A stretch of DNA of 64,000 nucleotides from Candidatus Sulfidibacterium hydrothermale (GTDB lineage Bacteria > Bacteroidota > Bacteroidia > Bacteroidales > F082), in the NCBI RefSeq assembly GCF_020149915.1, contig NZ_CP083760.1, positions 186,001-250,000 on the forward strand, written 5' to 3'. Made by a program: the position numbers and the translations under genes. The notes under the pieces are model-generated. The model did not search any database. It saw only the letters and a list, made by a program, of their open reading frames with translations, and was not told where the DNA came from. Shown here in pieces: positions 43,228 to 52,900 of the stretch; position 1 is the first letter of the stretch, and each line of letters begins with the position of its first letter.

Positions 43228-44163
43228 ATGGACTATAAAAACGAAATACAGAAATTAAAAAAAGCCAAAAATGCCATTATTCTGGCGCACTATTATCAAA
43301 TTGGCGAAATACAGGATATTGCCGATTTTGTGGGTGACAGTTTAGGACTGGCACAAAAAGCAGCAGAAGCCCATGCGGACATTATTGTTTTCGCCGGTGT
43401 TCATTTCATGGCAGAGGTGGCCAAAATCATCAATCCGGATGCAAAAGTACTACTTCCGGATATGGAAGCCGGTTGTTCGTTAGCCGATTCCTGTCCTTAC
43501 GACGATTTTGCTGCTTTTAAAGCACAGTATCCCGATCACATGGTCATTTCGTATATCAACACTACGGCGGCTATCAAAACTTTGTCGGATGTTATTTGTA
43601 CTTCGGGTAATGCTGTAAAACTGGTCGAATCGTTTCCGAAAGATCAGAAAATCATTTTTGCTCCGGATCGTAATCTGGGGGGTTATGTAAACCGGGTTAC
43701 CGGACGGAATATGGTTTTGTGGGACGGAACCTGTGAAGTACATGATATTTTAACCGCTGAGGCCGTTTTAAAGTTGAAAGAAGAAAATCCGGAAGCCAAA
43801 ATTGTTGCTCATCCCGAATGCCAGCAGCAAATTCTTGAAATAGCCGATTTTGTAGGTTCTACCACCGGATTATTAAAATTTACCCGTACCGATCCGGCAA
43901 AAAAATTCATTGTGGCTACCGAAACCGGTATTTTACACCAAATGCAGCTGGATTCGCCCGATAAAGAATTTTTGGTTGTTCCTTCTGATGAAACCTGTTC
44001 GTGCAACGATTGTCCGTATATGAAGCTTAATACCATGGAAAAGTTATATTTGGCATTGGAAAACGAAACGCCTGAAATTGTCATGGATGAAACCGTAATG
44101 GAACAAGCCCGTAAACCGATAGAACGTATGCTTGAAATTTCCAGAAAACTAAAAATCATTTAA
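43228..44163 (+). CDS. nadA: Quinolinate synthase A
   Basis: 311 residues, a short-type NadA. The three cysteine ligands of the [4Fe-4S] cluster are in LPDMEAGCSLADSC, VICTSGNAVKL and ETCSCNDCPYMKLNTMEK. It condenses iminoaspartate with dihydroxyacetone phosphate to quinolinate in NAD synthesis. nadB and nadC are not in the window. A 532-bp upstream region is unusually long. Confidence 0.97.
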   Translation: MDYKNEIQKLKKAKNAIILAHYYQIGEIQDIADFVGDSLGLAQKAAEAHADIIVFAGVHFMAEVAKIINPDAKVLLPDMEAGCSLADSCPYDDFAAFKAQYPDHMVISYINTTAAIKTLSDVICTSGNAVKLVESFPKDQKIIFAPDRNLGGYVNRVTGRNMVLWDGTCEVHDILTAEAVLKLKEENPEAKIVAHPECQQQILEIADFVGSTTGLLKFTRTDPAKKFIVATETGILHQMQLDSPDKEFLVVPSDETCSCNDCPYMKLNTMEKLYLALENETPEIVMDETVMEQARKPIERMLEISRKLKII

Positions 44164-44165
44164 TT

Positions 44166-44702
44166 ATGAAAAAAAATATACTGCTGCTTTCTGTACTTGC
44201 TGGTTTATTTTTGATGGCTTCCTGCTCAAAAACCATTTATTTTACGCAGGATATGCGTCAAAATTTGACCAAAAACTACCTGAGTATTGATAAAATTCAA
44301 TTCTATAACTCGAAGAAAATTGTTTTGCGGCGTAATTTGAGTTATGCCGAAACGAAAGTGGCACGGGGTAAAATTAATTTCGAAAACGGACAGTATGTTG
44401 AAAAAATCATTATTCCGAAAAAAACACCCGGGGTAGCTGTGGGAGAAGGAAAAGATTACATCAATGTAGCTTTTGAAGACGGTCCGCACCGGTTTTTGAA
44501 ATTCGTTTTGAATGATAAAAATGAATATCAATTATCTGCTGAAAAATGGGTGCAGGGTTACGGAAAAATAAAATATGATACCCTCTCCTATTATATTGAG
44601 CCCGAAAGCAGTAACGCTGTTCTGAAAGTTATACGGAACGATAATTATAATTTACAAAAAAATACCCGGCGTTTAAAAGGCCGTACCGTTTCAGGACATT
44701 AA
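44166..44702 (+). CDS. Small lipoprotein of unknown function
   Basis: 178 residues. Lipoprotein signal with lipobox MASC (Cys20). The rest is beta-rich (KNYLSIDKIQFYNSKKIVLRRNL, KINFENGQYVEKIIIPKKTPGVAV) and likely a compact barrel or jelly-roll. It starts 2 bp after nadA and is 41 bp before the repeat protein, so probably an operon member. I do not recognise a family. Confidence 0.75.
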   Translation: MKKNILLLSVLAGLFLMASCSKTIYFTQDMRQNLTKNYLSIDKIQFYNSKKIVLRRNLSYAETKVARGKINFENGQYVEKIIIPKKTPGVAVGEGKDYINVAFEDGPHRFLKFVLNDKNEYQLSAEKWVQGYGKIKYDTLSYYIEPESSNAVLKVIRNDNYNLQKNTRRLKGRTVSGH

Positions 44703-44743
44703 AAGACTATTTTTACACGTTTTTGTTGAATAGAAAATAATTT

Positions 44744-46264
44744 ATGACCAAAATATTATTGAAACTGTTTTTTTCTGTGGTTTTTTTGCTGGTTTCTGTT
44801 TCTTCTTTTGCCCAGCAGAAAAACGATACCATTCGTTCTAACGGATATTGCGTGTTTCATTATCCTGACGGGAAAATATCCAGTGAAGGATTTATGCGTG
44901 ACGGAAAACCGGATGGATACTGGAAAAATTATTACGAAAACGGCCGGTTAAAATCGGAAGGGAATCGTAAAAATTTCCTGCTGGATAGTTTGTGGAAATT
45001 CTATGACGAAAAAGGACACCTGACGGTTACAATTCAGTACAAAAACGGTAAAAAAAACGGATTCCGCACAACCTATCAGGGAAAAAATGTGGTCAAGGAA
45101 AATTTTGTTAATGATGTCAAGCAGGGATACACTTATTATCTTTATCCCAACGGAAAAGTAAAGATGAAAATTCCGTTTAAAGACGGACTGGAAGAAGGAA
45201 CGGCTTATGAATATGCACCGGACGGACGGATCATACAAATCATTACCTACAAAAAAGGATATGTGTACAAACGGATGCGTATTAATCGCTTTGATGCCAA
45301 CGGACAGCCGGACGGAAAATGGATGTGGTTTTATCCGGATGAAAAAGTAAAAGAAGTCGGGTTTTTTCATCATGGTTTAAAAAACGGATACTTTAAAACC
45401 TATGATGAAAAAGGAAACCTGATTGCTACCGTAAAATATGTAAACGGTGAAAAGGAAAAAAAGGCCGAAGCACTTTCGCAGCTTGAGGTGCGAACCGATT
45501 ATTATCCTGACGGAAAAATAAAAATCCAGGCAACGTATAATAAAAAAGGATTACCCGAAGGAATTATGCGGCAGTATGATGAATCCGGGAAAGTGAAAAA
45601 AGCTTTTGTTTTCCGGAACGGACGGAAAATTGCCGAAGGAATTTTTACCGATGCCGGCGAACGGGAAGGTTTCTGGAAAGAATACTATCCTGATGGAAAA
45701 CTAAAAGCTTTTGGAAATTATCATAAAGACCTGAAAACCGGAATATGGAAATATTTCTATCCTGACGGAACCCTTGAAGAAACCGGAAAATATGTGGATA
45801 ACGAACCGGATAGCCTTTGGCGATGGTATTATCCTGACGGAAAATTGTTGCGTACCGAGAATTTTTACGAAGGACAGGAAGACGGAACTTATACAGAATA
45901 TGACGAACAAGGAAATGTAATTACCAAAGGAGAATATGTAGAAGGAAAGAAAGAAGGAAAATGGGTTTTTCATACCGGTGATGTAAAACGGGAAGAACAG
46001 TATGCCGACGGACAGTTAAACGGTTGGAGCAGATATTATTATAACGACGGAACCCTGTTTTATGAAGGCAAGTTTATTGATAATCTGCCCAATGGCGAAC
46101 ATAAGTGGTACTGGCCCAACGGAAAATTAAAAGAGGTGGGAACCTATTCCATGGGACGGAAAAACGGCGAATGGAAAAAGTATGACCAGGACGGAAATCT
46201 GATTATCAGTATCACCTATAAACATGGAAAAGAGGTAAAAGTAGACGGCGTGAAAGTGAATTGA
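44744..46264 (+). CDS. Secreted MORN/YwqK-type repeat protein
   Basis: 506 residues. Signal peptide (MTKILLKLFFSVVFLLVSVSSFAQ) and then about twenty copies of a roughly 23-residue repeat with the core YYPDGK..G.... and GYWKNYYENG, the MORN_2/YwqK pattern that builds a long beta-sheet. Families of this kind occur as the YwqK antitoxin-like proteins, but that name is only historical. Here the export signal suggests an envelope or surface protein. Follows the small lipoprotein by 41 bp. Confidence 0.85.
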   Translation: MTKILLKLFFSVVFLLVSVSSFAQQKNDTIRSNGYCVFHYPDGKISSEGFMRDGKPDGYWKNYYENGRLKSEGNRKNFLLDSLWKFYDEKGHLTVTIQYKNGKKNGFRTTYQGKNVVKENFVNDVKQGYTYYLYPNGKVKMKIPFKDGLEEGTAYEYAPDGRIIQIITYKKGYVYKRMRINRFDANGQPDGKWMWFYPDEKVKEVGFFHHGLKNGYFKTYDEKGNLIATVKYVNGEKEKKAEALSQLEVRTDYYPDGKIKIQATYNKKGLPEGIMRQYDESGKVKKAFVFRNGRKIAEGIFTDAGEREGFWKEYYPDGKLKAFGNYHKDLKTGIWKYFYPDGTLEETGKYVDNEPDSLWRWYYPDGKLLRTENFYEGQEDGTYTEYDEQGNVITKGEYVEGKKEGKWVFHTGDVKREEQYADGQLNGWSRYYYNDGTLFYEGKFIDNLPNGEHKWYWPNGKLKEVGTYSMGRKNGEWKKYDQDGNLIISITYKHGKEVKVDGVKVN

Positions 46265-46421
46265 CCGGTTTTATAAATAAATAAATACATAAAATCGTTT
46301 AATATTACTTGAATATTTACGTTTCTTATTTTAGAAAAATAAAGGGGTTATTCTGAAAGGTAAAAAAGGATTATAAACTTTGTACTTGTTTTGTGGAATA
46401 ACCAATAAAATTTCTCTGTGA

Positions 46422-48743
46422 ATGAAAAAATATTTTCTCATTTTTATTTTTTTACTTTTTGTCGTCAGACTTTTTGCCCAACCTGAAATCGGGCAATGGC
46501 GAACTCATTTGCCGTATGATGAGATGATTGATGTAGCTGTTACGCCTGATTTGATTTATGCTGCTACACCCTACGATTTGATCACTTATCGTAACGAAGA
46601 TGGTAAAATAACGGTTTTTGATAAAGTAAAAGGATTGAATGATTTGGGTATTAGTAAAATTGCATACGACAAAAATTCAAACCAGCTGGTGGTAGCTTAT
46701 ACCGATGCCAATATCGACTTGATCGATGCTAATCAAAATGTGATCAATGTACCGGATATTTTTAATAAGGAGATGTCCGGAATTAAAACCATTCACAATA
46801 TTTACTTTAAAGATCAATATGCTTATCTGGCCTGCAGTTTCGGTATTGTGGTGCTTGATGTGAAAAGGCACGAAATTAAAGATACTTATTACATTGGTCC
46901 GGATGGCAGTGCATTGGATGTACAGGATATTACCTCAAACGATACGGCACTTTTTGCAGCGACGGCCAAAGGAATTTATTACTGGAATTTACATAATACC
47001 AACCCGGCCGATTATCAGCAATGGCATTTGGATACACGCCTGCCGGTGCAAAATTATAATCTGATTACCTCGTTTGCCGGAAAGATTTATACCAATTACC
47101 TTTCATCCGGCTGGGATGGCGATACGCTTTACGTTTACGACGGAACCCGGTGGGACTATTTTTTACCCGGAAATCACTGGCGGCATTTTCAGTTGAATGC
47201 CGAGGGGAATACTTTATTTGTGGTTAATCGTTATTGGGTAGAAGGATTTGATGAAACCGGAAAAAGTATTTTTTATGTAAACAAAGCCGGTATCAATGGA
47301 ATAGAACCATTAGCAGCCCGGGGTGATCCAAATGATTTTGTATGGATTGGTACAAAAAATCAAGGATTGCTTAAAACCCAGAATCAAAATAATAATCAGG
47401 AGTTGATCCGGTCAGACGGGCCGGCTTCTACAAAAGTTTTTGCCCTGGATTCCCGTGGAAATGATGTTTGGGTAGCTTCGGGCGGATATCAGTCGAACTG
47501 GGCTAAAACCTACAATCACGATGGCGTGTTCCTTTTTCAGGATGGCATCTGGAAAACGTTTGACAAGAAAAATACACCGGCCTTTGATACCATTACCGAT
47601 CCGGTATGTGTAAAAGTGAATCCCTACGATCCGGCTACGGCTTATGTCGGTACTTTTCAGGATGGCGTGATGAAATTTCAGGATGGAAAACTGGTAAGTA
47701 TTTTTTCGAAAGATAACAGCAGCTTACGACCAATATGGGCAGATGCTGATTTGGTTTATGTAAGTGGACTTGATTTTGATAGCCGGGGAAATCTTTGGGT
47801 AGCCAATTCAGGTACGGAAAATATTTTGTCGGTAATGAAACCCGACGGTACCTGGAAATCCTTTTTTCTCGGAAGCCGGTTAAGCAACATTGATATCGGA
47901 AGTTTGATGGTAGATGCCAATGACAACATTTGGATTAAAAAACGAAATGATGGCATGGTGATCGTTTTTAATGATAACGGTACCATTGACAACACTTCAG
48001 ATGATCAGGTAAAAATATTGAGTTCTGTACGGGGTTACGGAAATATTCAGGGAAGTACCGTTTATTCGTTTGCTACCGATAATAACGGAGAAGTTTGGGT
48101 AGGTACGGATAAAGGAATTAATGTATTTTATTCACCGGAAGCAATTTTTGAACCGGGTGCTGACTTTGATGCCCAGCAAATTCTGGTTCCGCGAAACGAC
48201 GGAACCGGTCTGGCCGATATTTTACTGGTTACCGAAACGGTTACGGCTATTGCTGTAGATGGTGGAAACCGGAAATGGGTAGGTACGCAGCGTGCCGGTG
48301 TTTTTCTTTTTTCACCCGACGGATTAAAAGAAATCCATCATTTTACCACCGAAAATAGTCCGTTGCTTTCCAATACCATCACCGGCATAACCATTGATAA
48401 GAACGGGGAAGTGTTTATCGGAACGGATAAAGGATTGATCTCTTACCGGAGTACAGCTACCCCGGGAAATCAAACATATTCGGATGTTTACGCTTACCCC
48501 AATCCGGTGCGCGAAAATTATACCGGATTAATAGCCATTAAAGGACTGGTAACCAATGCTTCGGTTAAAATTACCGATGTTCATGGAAACCTGGTTTACG
48601 AAACCAAAGCCGAAGGCGGGCAAGCTGTATGGAATGGTTATACTTTTCATCACGAGCATGTTTCTACCGGTGTTTATCTGGTTTTTGTAACCAATGATGA
48701 TGGAACACAAAGTATGGTAACCAAGATTCTTGTCATTCACTGA
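46422..48743 (+). CDS. porZ: PorZ-like type IX secretion system component with T9SS sorting domain
   Basis: 773 residues. Signal peptide, then the PorZ N-terminal start QPEIGQWRTHLPYDEMIDVA and two beta-propellers of the two-component-regulator type (repeated VWIGTD/WVGT units). The C-terminus has VYAYPNPVRENYTGLIAIKGL followed by a STGVYLVFVTN type A sorting domain, the signal recognised by T9SS. In Porphyromonas gingivalis PorZ is part of the surface attachment complex that anchors cargo to A-LPS. It suggests the organism has a type IX system. Confidence 0.88.
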   Translation: MKKYFLIFIFLLFVVRLFAQPEIGQWRTHLPYDEMIDVAVTPDLIYAATPYDLITYRNEDGKITVFDKVKGLNDLGISKIAYDKNSNQLVVAYTDANIDLIDANQNVINVPDIFNKEMSGIKTIHNIYFKDQYAYLACSFGIVVLDVKRHEIKDTYYIGPDGSALDVQDITSNDTALFAATAKGIYYWNLHNTNPADYQQWHLDTRLPVQNYNLITSFAGKIYTNYLSSGWDGDTLYVYDGTRWDYFLPGNHWRHFQLNAEGNTLFVVNRYWVEGFDETGKSIFYVNKAGINGIEPLAARGDPNDFVWIGTKNQGLLKTQNQNNNQELIRSDGPASTKVFALDSRGNDVWVASGGYQSNWAKTYNHDGVFLFQDGIWKTFDKKNTPAFDTITDPVCVKVNPYDPATAYVGTFQDGVMKFQDGKLVSIFSKDNSSLRPIWADADLVYVSGLDFDSRGNLWVANSGTENILSVMKPDGTWKSFFLGSRLSNIDIGSLMVDANDNIWIKKRNDGMVIVFNDNGTIDNTSDDQVKILSSVRGYGNIQGSTVYSFATDNNGEVWVGTDKGINVFYSPEAIFEPGADFDAQQILVPRNDGTGLADILLVTETVTAIAVDGGNRKWVGTQRAGVFLFSPDGLKEIHHFTTENSPLLSNTITGITIDKNGEVFIGTDKGLISYRSTATPGNQTYSDVYAYPNPVRENYTGLIAIKGLVTNASVKITDVHGNLVYETKAEGGQAVWNGYTFHHEHVSTGVYLVFVTNDDGTQSMVTKILVIH

Positions 48744-48757
48744 TTGTTTATTGCCTT

Positions 48758-49519
48758 ATGCTGGTTCATACAAAAGGAATTGTTTTTCGTTCGATCAAGT
48801 ATGGTGATAATGCGTTGGTGGTAAAGATTTTTACGGAAGAACTGGGTATTCAGTCTTATATGGTAAAAGGAATACGGAGCCGGAGGTCCAAAACAAAACC
48901 TTCCTTTTTTGAACCGTTGACCTTGCTGGAGATAGAAGCAGACCAAAAGCCTAACCGGCAATTGCAACATTTGAAAGAAGTACGGGTAGCCCACGCCTGG
49001 CAGCACATTCCTTTTTCTGTGGAAAAGCAGAGTATCCTCCTTTTTTTAAACGAAATTCTTTATAAAAGTATCCGCGAAGAGGTTCCTGACCGAGAGTTGT
49101 TTTCCTGGCTTTTTCACAGTTTGATCTGGTTTGATTTGGAAGAAATCCGTTTTATCAATTTCCATCTTCTTTTTTTGGTCCGGTTAACCCGTTTTCTTGG
49201 CTTTTATCCGGAAGTTTCGGCTTTGCAAGAACAGGAAGTTCGTTATTTCGACCTGCAAAACGGGAACTTTTCAATACATCAGCCGGCCCATTCATATTTT
49301 TCAGAAGGTCACTTGGTACAAAAATTTTTCAGATTGGTTCATTCCGATAAGGAATCGGTAAAAACACTGACGTTAACGACGGCCGAACGCCGGTTTATCT
49401 TGGATCTTTTACTGTCTTATTATCAAATACATTTACCCGGTTTGGGAAATATTCAATCGGTGGAAGTATTACGTATGGTACTGCATCCTGAAAACTTGTC
49501 TAAAAACACAGGTTCATAG
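48758..49519 (+). CDS. recO: DNA repair protein RecO
   Basis: 253 residues. The N-terminal OB fold (TKGIVFRSIKYGDNALVVKIFTEELG) and the middle helical domain are typical, although the C-terminal zinc-binding cysteines of enterobacterial RecO are not seen, as often in Bacteroidota. RecO loads RecA on SSB-coated DNA with RecR. It starts 15 bp after PorZ and overlaps the convergent STAS-like gene by a few bases. Confidence 0.9.
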   Translation: MLVHTKGIVFRSIKYGDNALVVKIFTEELGIQSYMVKGIRSRRSKTKPSFFEPLTLLEIEADQKPNRQLQHLKEVRVAHAWQHIPFSVEKQSILLFLNEILYKSIREEVPDRELFSWLFHSLIWFDLEEIRFINFHLLFLVRLTRFLGFYPEVSALQEQEVRYFDLQNGNFSIHQPAHSYFSEGHLVQKFFRLVHSDKESVKTLTLTTAERRFILDLLLSYYQIHLPGLGNIQSVEVLRMVLHPENLSKNTGS

Positions 49520-49885
49520 CGCATCTAACCATTTCGAAGCGGCTTTTTTGGTTGAAAAATACTGAAATTTGTAATTTTCGATTTTGGCTCTTTCTTTGTA
49601 TAAAATAGAGTAGGCCGTTTCTCGGGGCTTGCTTATTATCATAGCATCATAAACTGTCTCATAGTCATTGAGCATCTGTTTTACCTTTTCAGAAATCACT
49701 TTCAGATCTTTTTTTGATAACAGAAACTCTGCTTCTGTAGCATCGGTAAGGATTTTTAGCTTACGAGGATACTTGGGGTTTTTGCGGATTTGATTGTTAT
49801 ATTCCAAGATTTCTTTAAGCGTTATTTCACCAGAGTAAACCGCTTCAAGAAAATGGGTCTCAGGATTGAATTTTTGCGTGATCAT
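49514..49885 (-). CDS. Small STAS/SpoIIAA-like protein
   Basis: 123 residues, no signal peptide. Layout strand-strand-helix-strand-helix: FLEAVYSGEITLKEILEYNNQI, KLKILTDATEAEFLLSKKDLKVISEKV and YDAMIISKPRETAYSILYKERA fit a SpoIIAA-like fold, seen in many short Bacteroidota cytosolic proteins. Convergent with recO and probably monocistronic. Role unknown. Confidence 0.7.
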   Translation of the reverse strand: MITQKFNPETHFLEAVYSGEITLKEILEYNNQIRKNPKYPRKLKILTDATEAEFLLSKKDLKVISEKVKQMLNDYETVYDAMIISKPRETAYSILYKERAKIENYKFQYFSTKKAASKWLDAL

Positions 49886-49922
49886 GAAAAGCTTCTACAA
49901 TATGATTAATACTTATACTGTA

Positions 49923-52900
49923 TTACTCGTCTAAATGTTTCACTAAAGCACCCCATTTTTTGTCTACTTTAAAATTATGTTTCAAAAAATAGTTACCCAG
50001 CAGGTAATGAGCTTTGATGATGGAAACATCTTTGGCTGCCATCCGGGTAAAGAAATCATTGATCATGGCCGAACCGATTCCTTTGCCTTGCAGTGGACTG
50101 GTTACTGCTGTGCCATCTAATCGTACAATATTATTTTCCAGCGTCCGGTAGCTGATGCCGGCAATCACCCGTTCATATTTATCGGTAACCACAAAATATT
50201 TATCCTGTTGCGAAACGGTTTTCGGGTAATTTTCTTCATAAAACAGCTGATATAATTTTCCTACCTCAGCAGCATCACGGGGCTCACGCATCGTGTAAAT
50301 TAAACCGCTTTTGTCTTTTATCAGGGTTTGAACAATAATTTGTTCTTTGTTTTTATCCACCACTTTTACCAAATCCATTTCCTGATAATGTTTCATTTTC
50401 GGAAAGACCATTTTGCTGAATATTCGCCGGTCAACCGGATCTTCGAGTGTGGCCTGTAAATCGGAAAGTTCGATAAGTTGTATGGTTTCAGCTTCTGTTT
50501 TCTCTTCCAGTTTTTCCAATAGTTTTCCGAAAGCCTCCAGCACTTTTTTGTTGGAATGGCTGAAATAGGTATGACGATAAAAATAAAACCGTTCGATTTC
50601 GTTGCGTTGAAAGATCTTGAAAAGATCAAAAATTTCGTAAACCGTTTGTTCGCGGGCTTCTTTGGTTGCATCCGGATTCAGTTTTAACCACTGTTCGTAA
50701 TTAGAAATGGCACTGTGTATTTTTAGCGGATAATAATGCCGGTGCTTTTGTTCTTTAATGAAATCGTCAATGGATTCTTCCAGCGGTAATGATTTCAGGT
50801 AAGGATCGCGGGTGTTTTTCAAAAACTGGCGCCATTCTTCCAGCAGCGGAAAAGTTTCTTCTTTTCCCAGGCTTTCGATCATGGCTTTATAAATCCAGTT
50901 GTATTTCAGATGTGAACCTCCCCAGGGATAAAGTGCTACGGTTTTCTGATAAAAGTTTTTGATCATGGGCACCAGCAAATCTTCTATTTTCCGGTAAGGT
51001 TCGTATCCGGTAAGGGAAATGATTACTGCACTTTCTTTAAAATCGAGTTCCGGTACCATGATGTTTTTCGGAGAAACCGCTCCCGGAATGATTTTGTACC
51101 GGCTGATTTTCCAGGCTCTGAACACGACAGCAAACGATTTGATAAACAGCTGATGCCAGGCATACGGTTGTGAATTTCCGGCCCATTGGTGAATTTCCGA
51201 CATCTGCCTGATTTTTTCCCATACACGCAGGCCTCCCAGATACTGGCTCGACCGCACCCCGTGTTGGGCATTGCTGATGCCCAGCGATGATAATACCGGA
51301 AGATCAAACGGATAATCGGATAAATAAGCGTTCCAATACAGGTCGGCAACCGTTTCATTGGTTGTTTCCTGCCGGGTGACTACCAGATGCAGGTCGTAAT
51401 GTTTATTATTTACGGTGTTTACCGTTAAACGGTAATGACGGAAATCGGAAAACGATTGTAACTTGGTGATCCATAACCCTTCGGGGATGATTTTATCCAC
51501 CGTAAAGGTGGTTTGTCCGTAAATGAGATGAATGGATTCTTCCAGAAAAACAGTATCGGTGATGATTTTTCGCAAGCGCCGGGTTTGCTCTTCCGGAATG
51601 CCATATTCAAAAACGATGATGTTCTTCCAGAAACTTTTCGGCAGATTCCGGCGCAGATCCTGCATGCGGGCATCAAAAACCAGATAAAGTTCATGAAAAT
51701 ATTTTCGTGCCTTTTCTGACAGGTATGGGTCTTTGTCATGTAAAACCCATGCAGCCAGTTCGGCCCGGATCGACTTATAATAGTAAGGATGCTGTTTCCC
51801 AAAATTATACAATAGTTCCAGGATATCTTCAAACTGTTTCCGGGTGGTTCCTTTTGCCGGCCATTCCATGTTTTTCCGGTAGGCAAAAAGCCGTTTTCTG
51901 AAAGCGGCCAGTTGTTGTTTGCCCAGGCTGCTCAGTGCAATGGCTTCGATGGTTTTGGTATCAAGAAAAGTTTTTCCGGAACGGACAAATACAGGTAGAA
52001 CTTCTTGATAATCAGCGCTCGAATCGTAGATAACCAGGCTCTGGTAAGCCAATGCCCGGATACGGTGTTCGCGGTGGCAGGCCAATGCCTCCAGCCGGTG
52101 TCGGATTACCCTGGCAATCCGGCGCTGCGATTCTGCCAACTGCTGGCCCAACAGCTGAATGGCCTGCATCTGTTTTTCCCCTTCTGTAAAAAGAGCATCA
52201 ATAATTAAACCGTTGATAAAGACGATTAAGCTGTTGCTGATGGAAGGAATGGAAATAATATTTTGTTTTTTGATTTTGTTATCGATGCAGGAAGGATAAC
52301 AAATCTGGGCCGAAAATTCCTGAAGCGGTAAATCCCAGCCTTCTTTCACCGGACTGAACTGGATGAACTGGGCATTTCCCATCCATAACAGGGGCTGTAA
52401 AGCCAACCGCCCAAGATTAATTGATTTGTTTTTAATTTCATATGAAAAATCACCGATGACACAACGGTCGTTATCTACCGGTTGAAAAAAGAGTTTTTTC
52501 CCGTTTGACCGATTGATGAAATAATGATCTTCATAATAAATATCATCTTCCAGGATGCCTAAATCGCGATAAAACCACCGGGGAATTTGTACTTTATATC
52601 CCTCCACAAAAAACCCGATTTTGTCAGACTGGTACAGTTTTTTTATGATTTCGGCAAAGTTTCGTTCAATATTTTTACGGTTAAAAGAACCTTTGGGCGT
52701 CAGTTCTTTTTTTTCTTCGGAGAAAGGCCGGTCAAGTACCGAAAAGTTTACTACCCGTTCATAAGGAGCTACGCCGCGGTTGGCTGTTTGCACAATCTGA
52801 TGAAAATATTTACGGAGACTTTCTTCATCGGTTTGCGATTTTACTACGGTGTCCTCTCTGTCAGGAACTATGAGTAGTACATTATACGGGCGGGCATCGC